From assembly GCA_902478605.1 (NCBI GenBank), contig CABSLQ010000056.1:1-19594 (forward strand): a DNA stretch of 19,594 nucleotides, read 5' to 3'. Source of the stretch: an uncultured Oscillospiraceae bacterium. GTDB lineage: Bacteria > Bacillota > Clostridia > Oscillospirales > Acutalibacteraceae. The notes below the pieces were generated by a model. The model was not told the origin of the DNA. It ran no database searches and worked only from the letters and a program-made list of their open reading frames with translations. The position numbers were made by a program, and so were the translations under genes. Of this stretch, positions 6,885-13,898 are shown piece by piece; within the stretch, counting starts at the first letter, position 1; each line of letters starts with the position of its first letter.

Positions 6885-6976
6885 TGCAGGGCCGGCGGTG
6901 CGGCGGATCCGGGCTGCCGCTATGACAAAGGAGGGGAAGAGCATGTGCCCTCCCGCTGTTGGCCGGATGCGGCGCA

Positions 6977-8101
6977 TTATGTACGGCAGCGTTCCACGCA
7001 TTCCAGGCCGAAACGCAGGTAAAGCAGCAGGTTATCGATATACTGTGCCGTGGGGAAGGGGTATTCCATATACCCCGCCGACGGGCAGAGCAGGAACCGG
7101 CCGCTGCGGCTTCCGGCCTGCACACAGGTTTCGATGAGTTCCATCAGCCGCTCCGGTCCGGCCTGCAGGATTTCCTGAATTTCAATGTTGCCCTCCAGCC
7201 CGATGCGCCCGCCCACGCGTTCCACCGTCTGAGCCATATCGATATCGCCGTTTTTGGGCGGTTCAAGCGGATTGAGAATATCCACCCCCATGGCGATATA
7301 CCGCTCGAGAAAGGACGCCACCTTGCCGTGGCAGTGCACCCATACGTAGGAGCCGCCGCTGTGGATATCCGCGCAGAGGGGGGCGTCGAACCGGAATACG
7401 AAATCTTCAAAGTCCCGGGGCGACAGCAGCGGCGGGATGTACACCTCGGGGCCCACCCAGGCAAAGGGCCCCGCCACCCCGTTTTGCAGGGCGGCGCGGG
7501 CATGCTCCCGGATCCGCGCGGAGAACACCTCCAGCACCGCGGTCATCTCGTCCCGGCAGTCCACCGTGAAAAGGGCAAGGGTTTCCGAGCCGGCCAGCCG
7601 ATGCAGCGCGTGGCCGGCGTGATCGAGGCTGAAGGTCACCACGCCCCGATCGCCCAGCGCCTTTTGTTTGGCGAAATATGTACCGGCATCAAAGGGAAAG
7701 GGTGTGTAGGGGAGGGAGAGCAGTTTTTCCAGATCGGCGGGTTCCTTGACGGCATATTCCATGGTGTAGGAGGGTTCGCCCACGGTGGAAATCCGGTCCA
7801 CGCTGTGCAGTGTGCCCTTGGGCGTATGGTAGGTGGTGTGCCGGTCGAGCCAGTGAGGATCGCCCGTGGGGCGGATTTCGGCCTCTACAATCTCCTCCTG
7901 GTGGATGCCGCACAGGACGTCAAAGGGGGACGAGGCGTTTTCAAACAGGTCACTGGTCTGCAGGGCCAGGTCGCTGACCGGCTGGTAGGCCGGGTGCAGC
8001 TGGGGGCCGGGCAGGCCGGCTCCCCACAGCTTGAGGGCGGGCCGATCCACTTCCTCGCCCCGAAACAGGCGCATCAAACGGTCCCTTGATGTGAGTTTCA
8101 C
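6977..8101 (-). CDS. Uroporphyrinogen decarboxylase (URO-D) family protein
   Basis: A 374-aa protein. The frame is open to 8920, but the GTG at 8101 is chosen: GGGAGG (complement of 8111-8116) lies nine bases upstream, and the family's N-terminal signature (SRDRLMRLFRGEEVDRPALK) begins only four codons later. The rest follows the URO-D barrel pattern, with VHCHGKVASFLERYIAMGVD (the usual H-C-G region), LNPLEPP, GGRIGLEGNIE, and a C-terminal FLLCPSAGYMEYPFP segment. In Clostridia this family includes cobamide-linked methyltransferases (MtaA/CmuA-like) as well as uncharacterised enzymes, and no heme genes are nearby, so a role in heme synthesis is unlikely. The divergent AraC regulator probably controls it. 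The substrate is unknown. Confidence 0.88.
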   Translation of the reverse strand: MKLTSRDRLMRLFRGEEVDRPALKLWGAGLPGPQLHPAYQPVSDLALQTSDLFENASSPFDVLCGIHQEEIVEAEIRPTGDPHWLDRHTTYHTPKGTLHSVDRISTVGEPSYTMEYAVKEPADLEKLLSLPYTPFPFDAGTYFAKQKALGDRGVVTFSLDHAGHALHRLAGSETLALFTVDCRDEMTAVLEVFSARIREHARAALQNGVAGPFAWVGPEVYIPPLLSPRDFEDFVFRFDAPLCADIHSGGSYVWVHCHGKVASFLERYIAMGVDILNPLEPPKNGDIDMAQTVERVGGRIGLEGNIEIQEILQAGPERLMELIETCVQAGSRSGRFLLCPSAGYMEYPFPTAQYIDNLLLYLRFGLECVERCRT

Positions 8102-8170
8102 GATGGTTTTCCTCCCGGCATGACGGAAAAGGGGCGGCTTGCCGTCCGGTATCCGTGTGATTCTACCCGC

Positions 8171-8199
8171 ATCATACGCGCTTGCCATAGCCCTGTAAA
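8171..8199 (-). promoter_or_regulatory. Promoter of the URO-D-like gene
   Basis: On the minus strand TTTACA (8199-8194), a 17-base spacer and TATGAT (8176-8171). It interleaves with the rightward promoter at 8182-8211, so a regulator bound here would affect both genes. Confidence 0.65.
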
Positions 8200-8211
8200 G
8201 TCTGATATACT
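8182..8211 (+). promoter_or_regulatory. Promoter of the AraC-family regulator gene
   Basis: TTGCCA (8182-8187), an 18-base spacer and TATACT (8206-8211) preceded by TGA, giving an extended -10. It overlaps the leftward promoter of the URO-D-like gene. Confidence 0.6.
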
Positions 8212-8269
8212 GTTGCTGTGCGATTTCCAAGATAAATGGTGAGAATTCGATAGTTTGGGAGGATTGCCT

Positions 8270-9208
8270 GTGTATCGGGAGGATCGGCATTACGGCTTGG
8301 GTCTCATCAACAGCTGCCTGCCCACGGCAAAGGCGGTGCGGTATCTCAACTGGTTTCAGACGGCGGGCTGGCACCGCTGCAACGCCGGCTATCATCCGGT
8401 GTACCCGGAGGGGGACGCCGGGACGCTGGCCCTTTTTACCGTTTCGGGGGAAGGGTTTTTGCAGATGGGCGGTGCGGAATACACACTCACGGCGGGCACG
8501 GCGGCCCTCGTCGCGCCGCTGACGCCGATGGCCTATGGAACCGGCCGTGGCGGGGAATGGGAATTTTACTGGATCAATATGGGCGGCCCGGCCGTGGGGC
8601 CCGCCGCCCGCCATATGGCGGAGGACGGCGCGGCGGTGTTTCGGCCGGCCTGCTTTTCCGCCTGTGTGCGGGCCGCACGGGAGCTCATCGCCCTGGAACG
8701 GGGGCACGTCCTTTCGTTTGAGATGGAGGTTTCCCGGCGCATCGCCCGGCTCGTCGAGGATCTGGTGGAGGATCGCTTTTTTGCAGCGGACAGACAGGAG
8801 GAACCGCTTGCCGACCGCGTTGCCGCCTATCTGGAGCAGCATCTTGCCCAGCCGCTGCGCCTCGAAGAGCTCAGCCGCGTCTTTTACCTCTCCAAAAATC
8901 AGCTGAGCCGGGTCTTTCATGCGCAGACCGGCTATACCCCCTATGAATATCTGAAGCGGTACCGCCTGCTCAAAGCGTGCGAGCTGCTGCAGGTTACCGC
9001 GCTGCCGGTGGAGGAGGTAGGACGGCGTGTCGGCTTTGGCAACGGGAGCAATTTCATTTATCAGTTCCGTTCGCTGTACGGCATGACGCCCCGCACCTAC
9101 CGGCAGCGGTTCGGACAGACCGGGCAGGAGGGAAAGGCTTCACGCCATCCGTTCAAAGCTGGCACACGGGCTGGTGATGTCGAAGAGGACACGCTCCCTC
9201 TCATATAG
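8270..9208 (+). CDS. AraC-family transcriptional regulator
   Basis: A 312-aa regulator. The GTG at 8270 is preferred because GGGAGGA (8257-8263) lies six bases before it. The N-terminal half is a cupin-like ligand-binding domain (GYHPVYPEG through VAPLTPMAYG, about 40-92) ending in the typical EFYWINMGG. The C-terminal ~100 residues (about 180-281) hold two helix-turn-helix units: LRLEELSRVFYLSKNQLSRVF and LPVEEVGRRVGFGNGSNFIYQ, closing with GMTPRTYRQRF. It is divergent from the URO-D-like gene with overlapping promoters, suggesting it controls that gene and itself. About 30 residues follow the HTH, and their coding sequence overlaps the convergent tocopherol-cyclase-like gene by 69 bases. 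The inducer is unknown. Confidence 0.9.
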   Translation: MYREDRHYGLGLINSCLPTAKAVRYLNWFQTAGWHRCNAGYHPVYPEGDAGTLALFTVSGEGFLQMGGAEYTLTAGTAALVAPLTPMAYGTGRGGEWEFYWINMGGPAVGPAARHMAEDGAAVFRPACFSACVRAARELIALERGHVLSFEMEVSRRIARLVEDLVEDRFFAADRQEEPLADRVAAYLEQHLAQPLRLEELSRVFYLSKNQLSRVFHAQTGYTPYEYLKRYRLLKACELLQVTALPVEEVGRRVGFGNGSNFIYQFRSLYGMTPRTYRQRFGQTGQEGKASRHPFKAGTRAGDVEEDTLPLI

Positions 9209-10021
9209 ACGGTAGCGCGCGGGACAGGAGGCGCTTTCCCGCACGAGCCGGGACATGCCGCCGCGCGCAGGGGCTTTGAGCGGATGGGCGGTGCGGTCCG
9301 CCGCCTCCACCTTCAGGCAGAAGGGCTTTTGCTGGAGCACGAGGCCGTTTTCGCTGTACTGGCGGATTTTCACCCCGTGGTAAGTGGCCAGACGGATCTC
9401 CCGCCCACGGTAAAGCACCGCGGCGATGCACCCCTGAAAGCGCAGGCCGAGGTAGGGGATGCGGGCGACGGACGCCATCACCGCACAGTCCTCCTCCGGC
9501 ATAACGCACTGGGTCCAGAGATAGTCGGAGGGAAACGAGGTGCCCCAGTCCATTTCCATGTAGCCGATGCCGCCGTCAAAGTCGAGCGTTTTCCCCTGAA
9601 AGGAGAGACGGCCCTGCAGCCCGTGGTGCATGCTGAGGACCCCGTGGCGGCATTCCATCCGGGGCGCAAAGCGGAAGGGCCCCATGATGTCCGAGCCGAG
9701 CGGGGTCAGTGTCCCGTACTGCAGCCGGCCGTGCAGCTGTACCTCCGGGGTGTCGATATGCAGGGATATCCCCCGTTCGGTGAAGAGATTGTCCCCCAGA
9801 CGCACGCCGAAGGGGCGGCGGCGCGCCTGAAAAACGGCAAAGTCAAAGGGAAGCCAGTGCGAAGCCTCGTCGGTGATAATCTGCAGAAATGCCTGGCGGT
9901 TTCCGGCCGCATCGATGCCGAAGCCCGGGATCAGCGCCAGGGTGCGTCCTCTTGCCTGATGCTTCAGGTACCAGCCCTCAAAATAGGTATGCCGGCGGTT
10001 TTCTCCGTGAAAAAAGTTCAT
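9140..10021 (-). CDS. Tocopherol cyclase-like protein
   Basis: A 293-aa protein of the Tocopherol_cycl family (Pfam PF14249). The N-terminal YFEGWYLKHQ (13-22) is the family hallmark, and the central MEMDWGTSFPSDYLWTQC corresponds to the family's conserved NWG-FP-W-Q segment. In plants and cyanobacteria the family includes tocopherol cyclase (VTE1/SLR1737). Firmicutes do not make tocopherol, so the bacterial homologues probably act on another lipid-like substrate, and the reaction here is unknown. The ATG at 10021 has GGAGG nine bases upstream. The last 69 bases overlap the 3' end of the convergent AraC gene. It lies downstream of the esterase gene in the same direction, separated by a hairpin terminator. 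Confidence 0.83.
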   Translation of the reverse strand: MNFFHGENRRHTYFEGWYLKHQARGRTLALIPGFGIDAAGNRQAFLQIITDEASHWLPFDFAVFQARRRPFGVRLGDNLFTERGISLHIDTPEVQLHGRLQYGTLTPLGSDIMGPFRFAPRMECRHGVLSMHHGLQGRLSFQGKTLDFDGGIGYMEMDWGTSFPSDYLWTQCVMPEEDCAVMASVARIPYLGLRFQGCIAAVLYRGREIRLATYHGVKIRQYSENGLVLQQKPFCLKVEAADRTAHPLKAPARGGMSRLVRESASCPARYRLYERERVLFDITSPCASFERMA

Positions 10022-10094
10022 CGTCCTCTTCCTCCATTCCCGCTTAGTGTGCGGCGGAGGCGAGGCGCTTATACATCAGCAGAGGTTCACAAGA

Positions 10095-10128
10095 AAAAAA
10101 CACCCAGATCTACGGCTGGGTGTTTTTT
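10095..10128. terminator. Intrinsic terminator, works in both directions
   Basis: AAAAAACACCCAG (10095-10107) pairs with CTGGGTGTTTTTT (10116-10128) around an 8-base loop. It has a T-run on either strand. On the minus strand it ends the esterase gene. Confidence 0.88.
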
Positions 10129-10174
10129 CCCTTGAGTTTGTGCTGGCTTTTGCGGTATAATATACGGTATGGAC

Positions 10175-10987
10175 TTACAGAGAGCGGATCCAGCGGGTCG
10201 CCCAGACGGTCCAGTCCTTACAGGATTCCGATGGAGAATCGGTTTCCTCCGTGGCGAGGGACAGCCCGTGCGGGCCGCTCGGCAGGATGTGCATTTCATA
10301 GGGGATGCGCTGTTTTTGCAGGGCGGCGGCGAACAGCAGGGAGTTTTCCGCCGGGACCGCATCGTCGTCGGCCGTGTGCCACAGGAAGCAGGGCGGCGTA
10401 TCCGCCGTTACCTGCGTTTCGAGCGAAACCAGATCCACATATTCGTCGTAACGGTCGGCAAGCAGGTTCTGAAAAGAGCCGCGGTGCGCATATTCTCCGG
10501 ATGTGATAACCGGATAGCCGAGGATAAGACCGTTGGGCCTGTGCTCCTGATGATGCAGGCCGAGGGGGCCGGTGACCAAATCGCGGTTCCAGAACACGCC
10601 CAGGCTGGCCGCCAGATGGCCGCCGGCCGAAAACCCGCAGACCATGATTTTGTTCGGATCCACCTGCCACGCCGCCGCATTTTGGCGCACGAGCGCCACG
10701 GCCGCCGCCAGCTCGAGCAGGGCGCCGGGAAAAGGCGCCTGCAGGCAGGAATACCGCAGGACAAAGCAGGAAAAGCCCTCCGCCAGAAAACGCAGCGCGA
10801 TGGGTTCCGCCTCCCGATCGGAGGTTCCGCCATAGCCGCCGCCGGGGCAAATCACAATGGCGGGACGCTGCCGGTCGCGTATCTCGGGCGACCTGTCCCG
10901 CAGATAGGTATAGAGCTTGGGCGCACCGCCGCCCGGCAGGCCCGCTTTGGCGTAGTCTACGGTGATGTTCAGCATATCATGTTTCAT
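10175..10987 (-). CDS. Alpha/beta-hydrolase esterase (BD-FAE/acetyl-xylan-esterase-like)
   Basis: A 270-aa cytoplasmic hydrolase with no signal peptide. The oxyanion region ICPGGGYGGTSDREAEPIAL (46-65) is typical of the BD-FAE/esterase-lipase group. The nucleophile is S120 in GFSAGGH, the acid is within DDD at 207-209 (HTADDDAVP), and the histidine is H240 in PSGPHGL. Such enzymes deacylate sugars or other small esters; the exact substrate cannot be read from sequence. GGGAGGG lies six bases before the ATG at 10987. It has its own promoter and is followed by an intrinsic terminator. It is divergent from the phosphodiester-glycosidase-domain gene, which starts about 100 bases away. Confidence 0.9.
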   Translation of the reverse strand: MKHDMLNITVDYAKAGLPGGGAPKLYTYLRDRSPEIRDRQRPAIVICPGGGYGGTSDREAEPIALRFLAEGFSCFVLRYSCLQAPFPGALLELAAAVALVRQNAAAWQVDPNKIMVCGFSAGGHLAASLGVFWNRDLVTGPLGLHHQEHRPNGLILGYPVITSGEYAHRGSFQNLLADRYDEYVDLVSLETQVTADTPPCFLWHTADDDAVPAENSLLFAAALQKQRIPYEMHILPSGPHGLSLATEETDSPSESCKDWTVWATRWIRSL

Positions 10988-11016
10988 AGATTACCCTCCC
11001 ACACGGTATTTTTTAA

Positions 11017-11045
11017 AGTTTAGCACGTTACTGGAAAAAGAACAA
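11017..11045 (-). promoter_or_regulatory. Promoter of the esterase gene
   Basis: On the minus strand TTGTTC (11045-11040), a 17-base spacer and TAAACT (11022-11017), about 30 bases before the esterase start. Confidence 0.5.
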
Positions 11046-11086
11046 CCCCTTTGAGAGGTTTTTCAGAAGCATCAAGGAGAATCGTT

Positions 11087-12661
11087 ATGACCCGTCGATT
11101 TTGCAAACGAATGCCGGCGCTTGCCGGCCTGCTGTCCCTTTTGCTGACTGTCACGGTGTGCGCCGCGGCTATCACGGCGGTCGTGTCGCAGAGCACCACG
11201 CTCCTTGCACAAGGGGTACAGTATCAGTATGAAGATGTGGAAACGGGCGACGGTCCGCAGAAAATACATACCGTTTCCTTCTCCCTTGCGGAAGAGCTGG
11301 TGGGCATGCGGGCAGCGCTGCCGAACGGTCACGTGAAGGGAACCCAAAAGGTGATCGACATGGCCAAGGCGGCCGACGAGGATGATACCGTGATCGCCGC
11401 CATCAACGGGGGGTATTTTTCGGGGTCCACGGTGCATGGACTCATGATAACGGACGGCGAACTGTATAACAGCCCGCCCGTCACGAACAGCCCGCTTAAC
11501 CCTTGGGAAGCGGTGGCGCTTGCAGTGGATAAAAACAACCAGCCCTTTATGGACGACACGCCCGCCTTTTCTGCAACCTATACCATCGGCGAAGAAACGG
11601 TGGCCTTTCAGCATATCAACCGGGTCCGCGCGGCGGGAAATGCGGATAACCTGGTGGATTCGTTTGTCCTGTATACCGACTGGTATGCTGCCTCCACCGG
11701 CACCGACAACACGGGCGGTCTGGAGGTCAGCCTGCAGGTGGAGGACGATACCATTCGGCACGGGACTTCCATGACCGGCAAGGTGGTGGCGATAAACCCG
11801 GAAGGGAACTCACCGCTGGAGCCAGGGGTAGTGGTGCTGTCCGCGACCGCGCTGGCTAAGGCGCCGCTGGAAAAGCTGAAACTGGGGGATACGGTACAGC
11901 TGGATTTTGCCTTTGAAGATGCCCGGTGGGCGGATGTCACCTTTGCCATCGGCGGCGGACGTATCCTGGTAAAGGACGGGGAAATTCAGCAGCTGCCCGA
12001 CAACAGCCTGCATAACAACCGCAATCCCCGCACGGCGGTCGGTATCAAGCCGGACGGCACCGTTGTGTGGATGACGGTGGATGGCCGCCAGAGCGGCGTA
12101 AGCGCGGGGGTCAGGGCCACCACGCTCGCGCAGCTTCTGATCGACAAGGGCTGTACATGGGTCATCAACCTCGACGGCGGCGGTTCCACCACCATGGCGG
12201 TGAAAATGCCGGGCGAGGAGCTTGCGGTGCGCAACGTTCCCAGCAATGCGGGTGCAGAGGAACGCCGGGTGGCCAACGGCATCCTGCTTGTCCTCAAGGA
12301 TAAAGAAGCGGCACTGCCGACGACGACCACGACGACCACGGTGCCGACGACGACCACGACAACGGCCGCGCCGACGACGACTACGGTGCCGCCGACGGTT
12401 ACCACAACCACAGCGCCGACGACGACCACGACGACGACCACGGTGCCGCCGGCCACGACGACGACCGTTTCACCATCAACTACGCAGGCAGCCACGACTG
12501 TCGTGGAACCTACGGTTACCGGTGTGCAGGGACAGCCGATCACGGAGGATTCGCCAGCCGTGCGCTGGTGGTCCGGCGTGGTACTGGGCGCTGCGGCCCT
12601 GCTCATTGCGGGCGGCATCTTCTTGTTGCTCTGGAAACGCGGGACACTGCCCGGGCCATGA
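11087..12661 (+). CDS. Exported phosphodiester glycosidase (NAGPA)-domain protein with Thr-rich stalk and C-terminal anchor
   Basis: A 524-aa surface protein. The ATG at 11087 is chosen because AAGGAGA (11074-11080) lies six bases upstream. Residues 1 to about 34 are a signal peptide. The NAGPA/phosphodiester glycosidase domain (PF09992) spans about 60-403, with AAINGGYFSG (104-113), FAIGGGRILVKDGE (286-299), NPRTAVGIKPDG (313-324), and NLDGGGSTTM (361-370). In the human homologue this domain removes GlcNAc from mannose-6-phosphate diesters; in bacteria it acts on exopolysaccharide or wall glycans. Residues 411-470 are an almost pure Thr stalk with Pro, Ala and Val. A membrane helix (about 494-516) and WKR form a stop-transfer end. 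The protein is therefore held on the membrane with the enzyme outside. No LPXTG sorting signal was seen. Confidence 0.9.
   Translation: MTRRFCKRMPALAGLLSLLLTVTVCAAAITAVVSQSTTLLAQGVQYQYEDVETGDGPQKIHTVSFSLAEELVGMRAALPNGHVKGTQKVIDMAKAADEDDTVIAAINGGYFSGSTVHGLMITDGELYNSPPVTNSPLNPWEAVALAVDKNNQPFMDDTPAFSATYTIGEETVAFQHINRVRAAGNADNLVDSFVLYTDWYAASTGTDNTGGLEVSLQVEDDTIRHGTSMTGKVVAINPEGNSPLEPGVVVLSATALAKAPLEKLKLGDTVQLDFAFEDARWADVTFAIGGGRILVKDGEIQQLPDNSLHNNRNPRTAVGIKPDGTVVWMTVDGRQSGVSAGVRATTLAQLLIDKGCTWVINLDGGGSTTMAVKMPGEELAVRNVPSNAGAEERRVANGILLVLKDKEAALPTTTTTTTVPTTTTTTAAPTTTTVPPTVTTTTAPTTTTTTTTVPPATTTTVSPSTTQAATTVVEPTVTGVQGQPITEDSPAVRWWSGVVLGAAALLIAGGIFLLLWKRGTLPGP
12317..12496 (+). repeat. Low-complexity ACG-rich triplet repeat (poly-Thr stalk)
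   Basis: About 60 codons, mostly ACG or ACC with a few ACA and ACT, interrupted by GTG/CCG/GCG, form a simple-sequence tract encoding the Thr-rich stalk. Such a tract can change length by in-frame slippage, altering stalk length without breaking the gene. The complementary strand reads as poly-Val and is a shadow. Confidence 0.85.
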
Positions 12662-12885
12662 TGCCAAAGCGGCGCGGAAAAAATCGTACAAAGACGGTCT
12701 GCATCGCGGCAAGATGCAGAATCGGCATCCGTTCTGTTTTGCACCGGCCCATGGGGCAGTACCTCCGGTGCGCGGTCATAGCGCCAATGCCGGAGCGGCT
12801 GCCGTTCTGCTGATGCGGGATGCGTTTATCCATACAACCGGCGCCTGTGCGCCAGGCTTTTGGCTGCCTATGCTGCCTTTAGAAT
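12662..12885. other. Intergenic stretch with no convincing gene
   Basis: A 51-codon ORF (12658-12813, plus) overlaps the preceding stop by ATGA, but it has no ribosome binding site and a composition like non-coding sequence. No other coding signal was seen up to the terminator at 12886. Confidence 0.5.
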
Positions 12886-12929
12886 AAACAAGCTGCCGGG
12901 GAATCCCGTTCCCCGGCAGCTTGTTTTTT
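12886..12929. terminator. Bidirectional intrinsic terminator between convergent genes
   Basis: An 18-bp perfect stem, 12886-12903 with 12909-12926, around a TCCCG loop, with a T-run to 12929 on the plus strand and a shorter one on the minus strand. It separates the glycosidase-domain gene from the leftward AraC gene. Confidence 0.92.
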
Positions 12930-12964
12930 AGATCGATGGTTCCGATCGCTTTTTAACTGTGCGG

Positions 12965-13783
12965 CTATTTCGTCTGCATGCCGCGTGCTTTGCGGTATTG
13001 CAGCGGGGTGAGCCCGAAATGCCTCTTGAACACCGCAATAAAGCGGGAACAGTCGGGAAAACCGCTTTGGGTGCAGGCCTCCAGCACGGTGCAGCCGCCG
13101 GCGAGACAGCGGGCCGCGTGGGCCAGCCGCAGGTTTTCCAGATAACCCCGGGGCGAGATGGCCAGATGGCGGCGGAAATAGCGTTCCAGCGTATTGACGC
13201 TGATATGGAACCGGGCGGCCAGATCGCGTACCGTTTCCGGTTCGGTGCAATGCGCGTGCATATGGGCCACGACCCCCGCCAGTTCCGTCGGAAGCGTATT
13301 GGCCGGCACGGGGCTTTCGTCCGGTTCGGCGTCTTCGAGCAGGTGGAGTAGATCGAAAAACATCCGCAGCCCTTCCGCCGGCGTGCTGCCGGGCTCCTCC
13401 TGCGCCAGACGGCGGCAGATCTGCAGGCAGCGGATCTTTTCGGCGGGCGGCAGAACCAGCCGGTTTTTCTCGCCGCGTTCCCGGTCGAAGAAGGGGCGCA
13501 GCAGTGCCTCATTCCCGTTGACCGAGAAAAGGATCCAGAAATGCTCGTGCGGTTTGTCGCTGTTATACACGCAATGGTGGTATTCGTACGGGCGGCTGAG
13601 GATGATATCGCCCCATCCCACCGGATACAGATGGTTTTCCACCATAAAGGAAACGTCACCCGACACGTTGACATAAATCTCGCATTCCTCATGGATGTGG
13701 GAAGGCGTGTGCTGGTTGGTCGTGTGCCAGGCGGCGCGCAGGGTAAAGGGATTCACCTGCGGTACGGAGACAACATGCAGCAA
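12965..13783 (-). CDS. AraC-family transcriptional regulator
   Basis: A 272-aa regulator. An ATG exists at 13819, but it lies at the -10 box and upstream of the predicted transcription start, so the TTG at 13783, with GAGAGGGG seven bases before it, is preferred (protein begins MLHVVSVPQVNPF). The N-terminal cupin has HIHEECEIYVNVSGDVSFMV, the usual H-x-H-x-x-E sugar- or ligand-binding pattern, and WGDIILSRPYEYH. The C-terminal DNA-binding domain (about 182-268) has VRDLAARFHISVNTLERYFRR and TVLEACTQSGFPDCSRFIAVF, ending in GLTPLQYRKARG. It is divergent from the DMT-type transporter with adjoining -35 boxes, so that transporter is its most likely target. Confidence 0.9.
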   Translation of the reverse strand: MLHVVSVPQVNPFTLRAAWHTTNQHTPSHIHEECEIYVNVSGDVSFMVENHLYPVGWGDIILSRPYEYHHCVYNSDKPHEHFWILFSVNGNEALLRPFFDRERGEKNRLVLPPAEKIRCLQICRRLAQEEPGSTPAEGLRMFFDLLHLLEDAEPDESPVPANTLPTELAGVVAHMHAHCTEPETVRDLAARFHISVNTLERYFRRHLAISPRGYLENLRLAHAARCLAGGCTVLEACTQSGFPDCSRFIAVFKRHFGLTPLQYRKARGMQTK

Positions 13784-13809
13784 CCGATCACCCCTCTCTT
13801 TATATGATG

Positions 13810-13839
13810 AATATAGCATATTTTTTGGTGAAAAAGCAA
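13810..13839 (-). promoter_or_regulatory. Promoter of the second AraC gene
   Basis: On the minus strand TTGCTT (13839-13834), an 18-base spacer and TATATT (13815-13810). Its -35 box abuts that of the divergent promoter at base 13840. Confidence 0.65.
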
Positions 13840-13868
13840 TTGAAATATTCGAAAAAATCGTTTATACT
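13840..13868 (+). promoter_or_regulatory. Promoter of the DMT-type transporter gene
   Basis: TTGAAA (13840-13845), a 17-base spacer and TATACT (13863-13868), placed back-to-back with the AraC promoter. Confidence 0.75.
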
Positions 13869-13898
13869 AAGCCCTGCTTATTGAAAGGGGCGTTTTGT

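Noticed and set aside
6943..7137. A 64-codon plus-strand ORF with a good AGGAGG site before ATG 6943
   Set aside because: It lies antisense to the conserved C-terminal end of the URO-D-like gene, has Arg/Gly/Pro-rich shadow composition, and follows a strong terminator with no promoter. A degraded remnant cannot be excluded.
8102..8920. Extension of the URO-D-like gene by 273 codons at its 5' end
   Set aside because: The upstream part is antisense to the AraC gene and shows no family similarity; the family's N-terminal motif and a good ribosome binding site fix the start at 8101.
11051..12661. LPXTG-type sorting signal at the end of the Thr-rich protein (TLPGP)
   Set aside because: The motif comes after, not before, the hydrophobic helix and does not fit LPXTG; membrane anchoring is the better reading.
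11986..12744. A minus-strand frame with a poly-Val stretch
   Set aside because: It is the complement of the poly-Thr tract; it has no ribosome binding site and no recognisable domain.
12658..12813. A 51-codon ORF overlapping the glycosidase-domain stop by ATGA
   Set aside because: No ribosome binding site, and the translation is basic low-complexity sequence with no recognisable feature.
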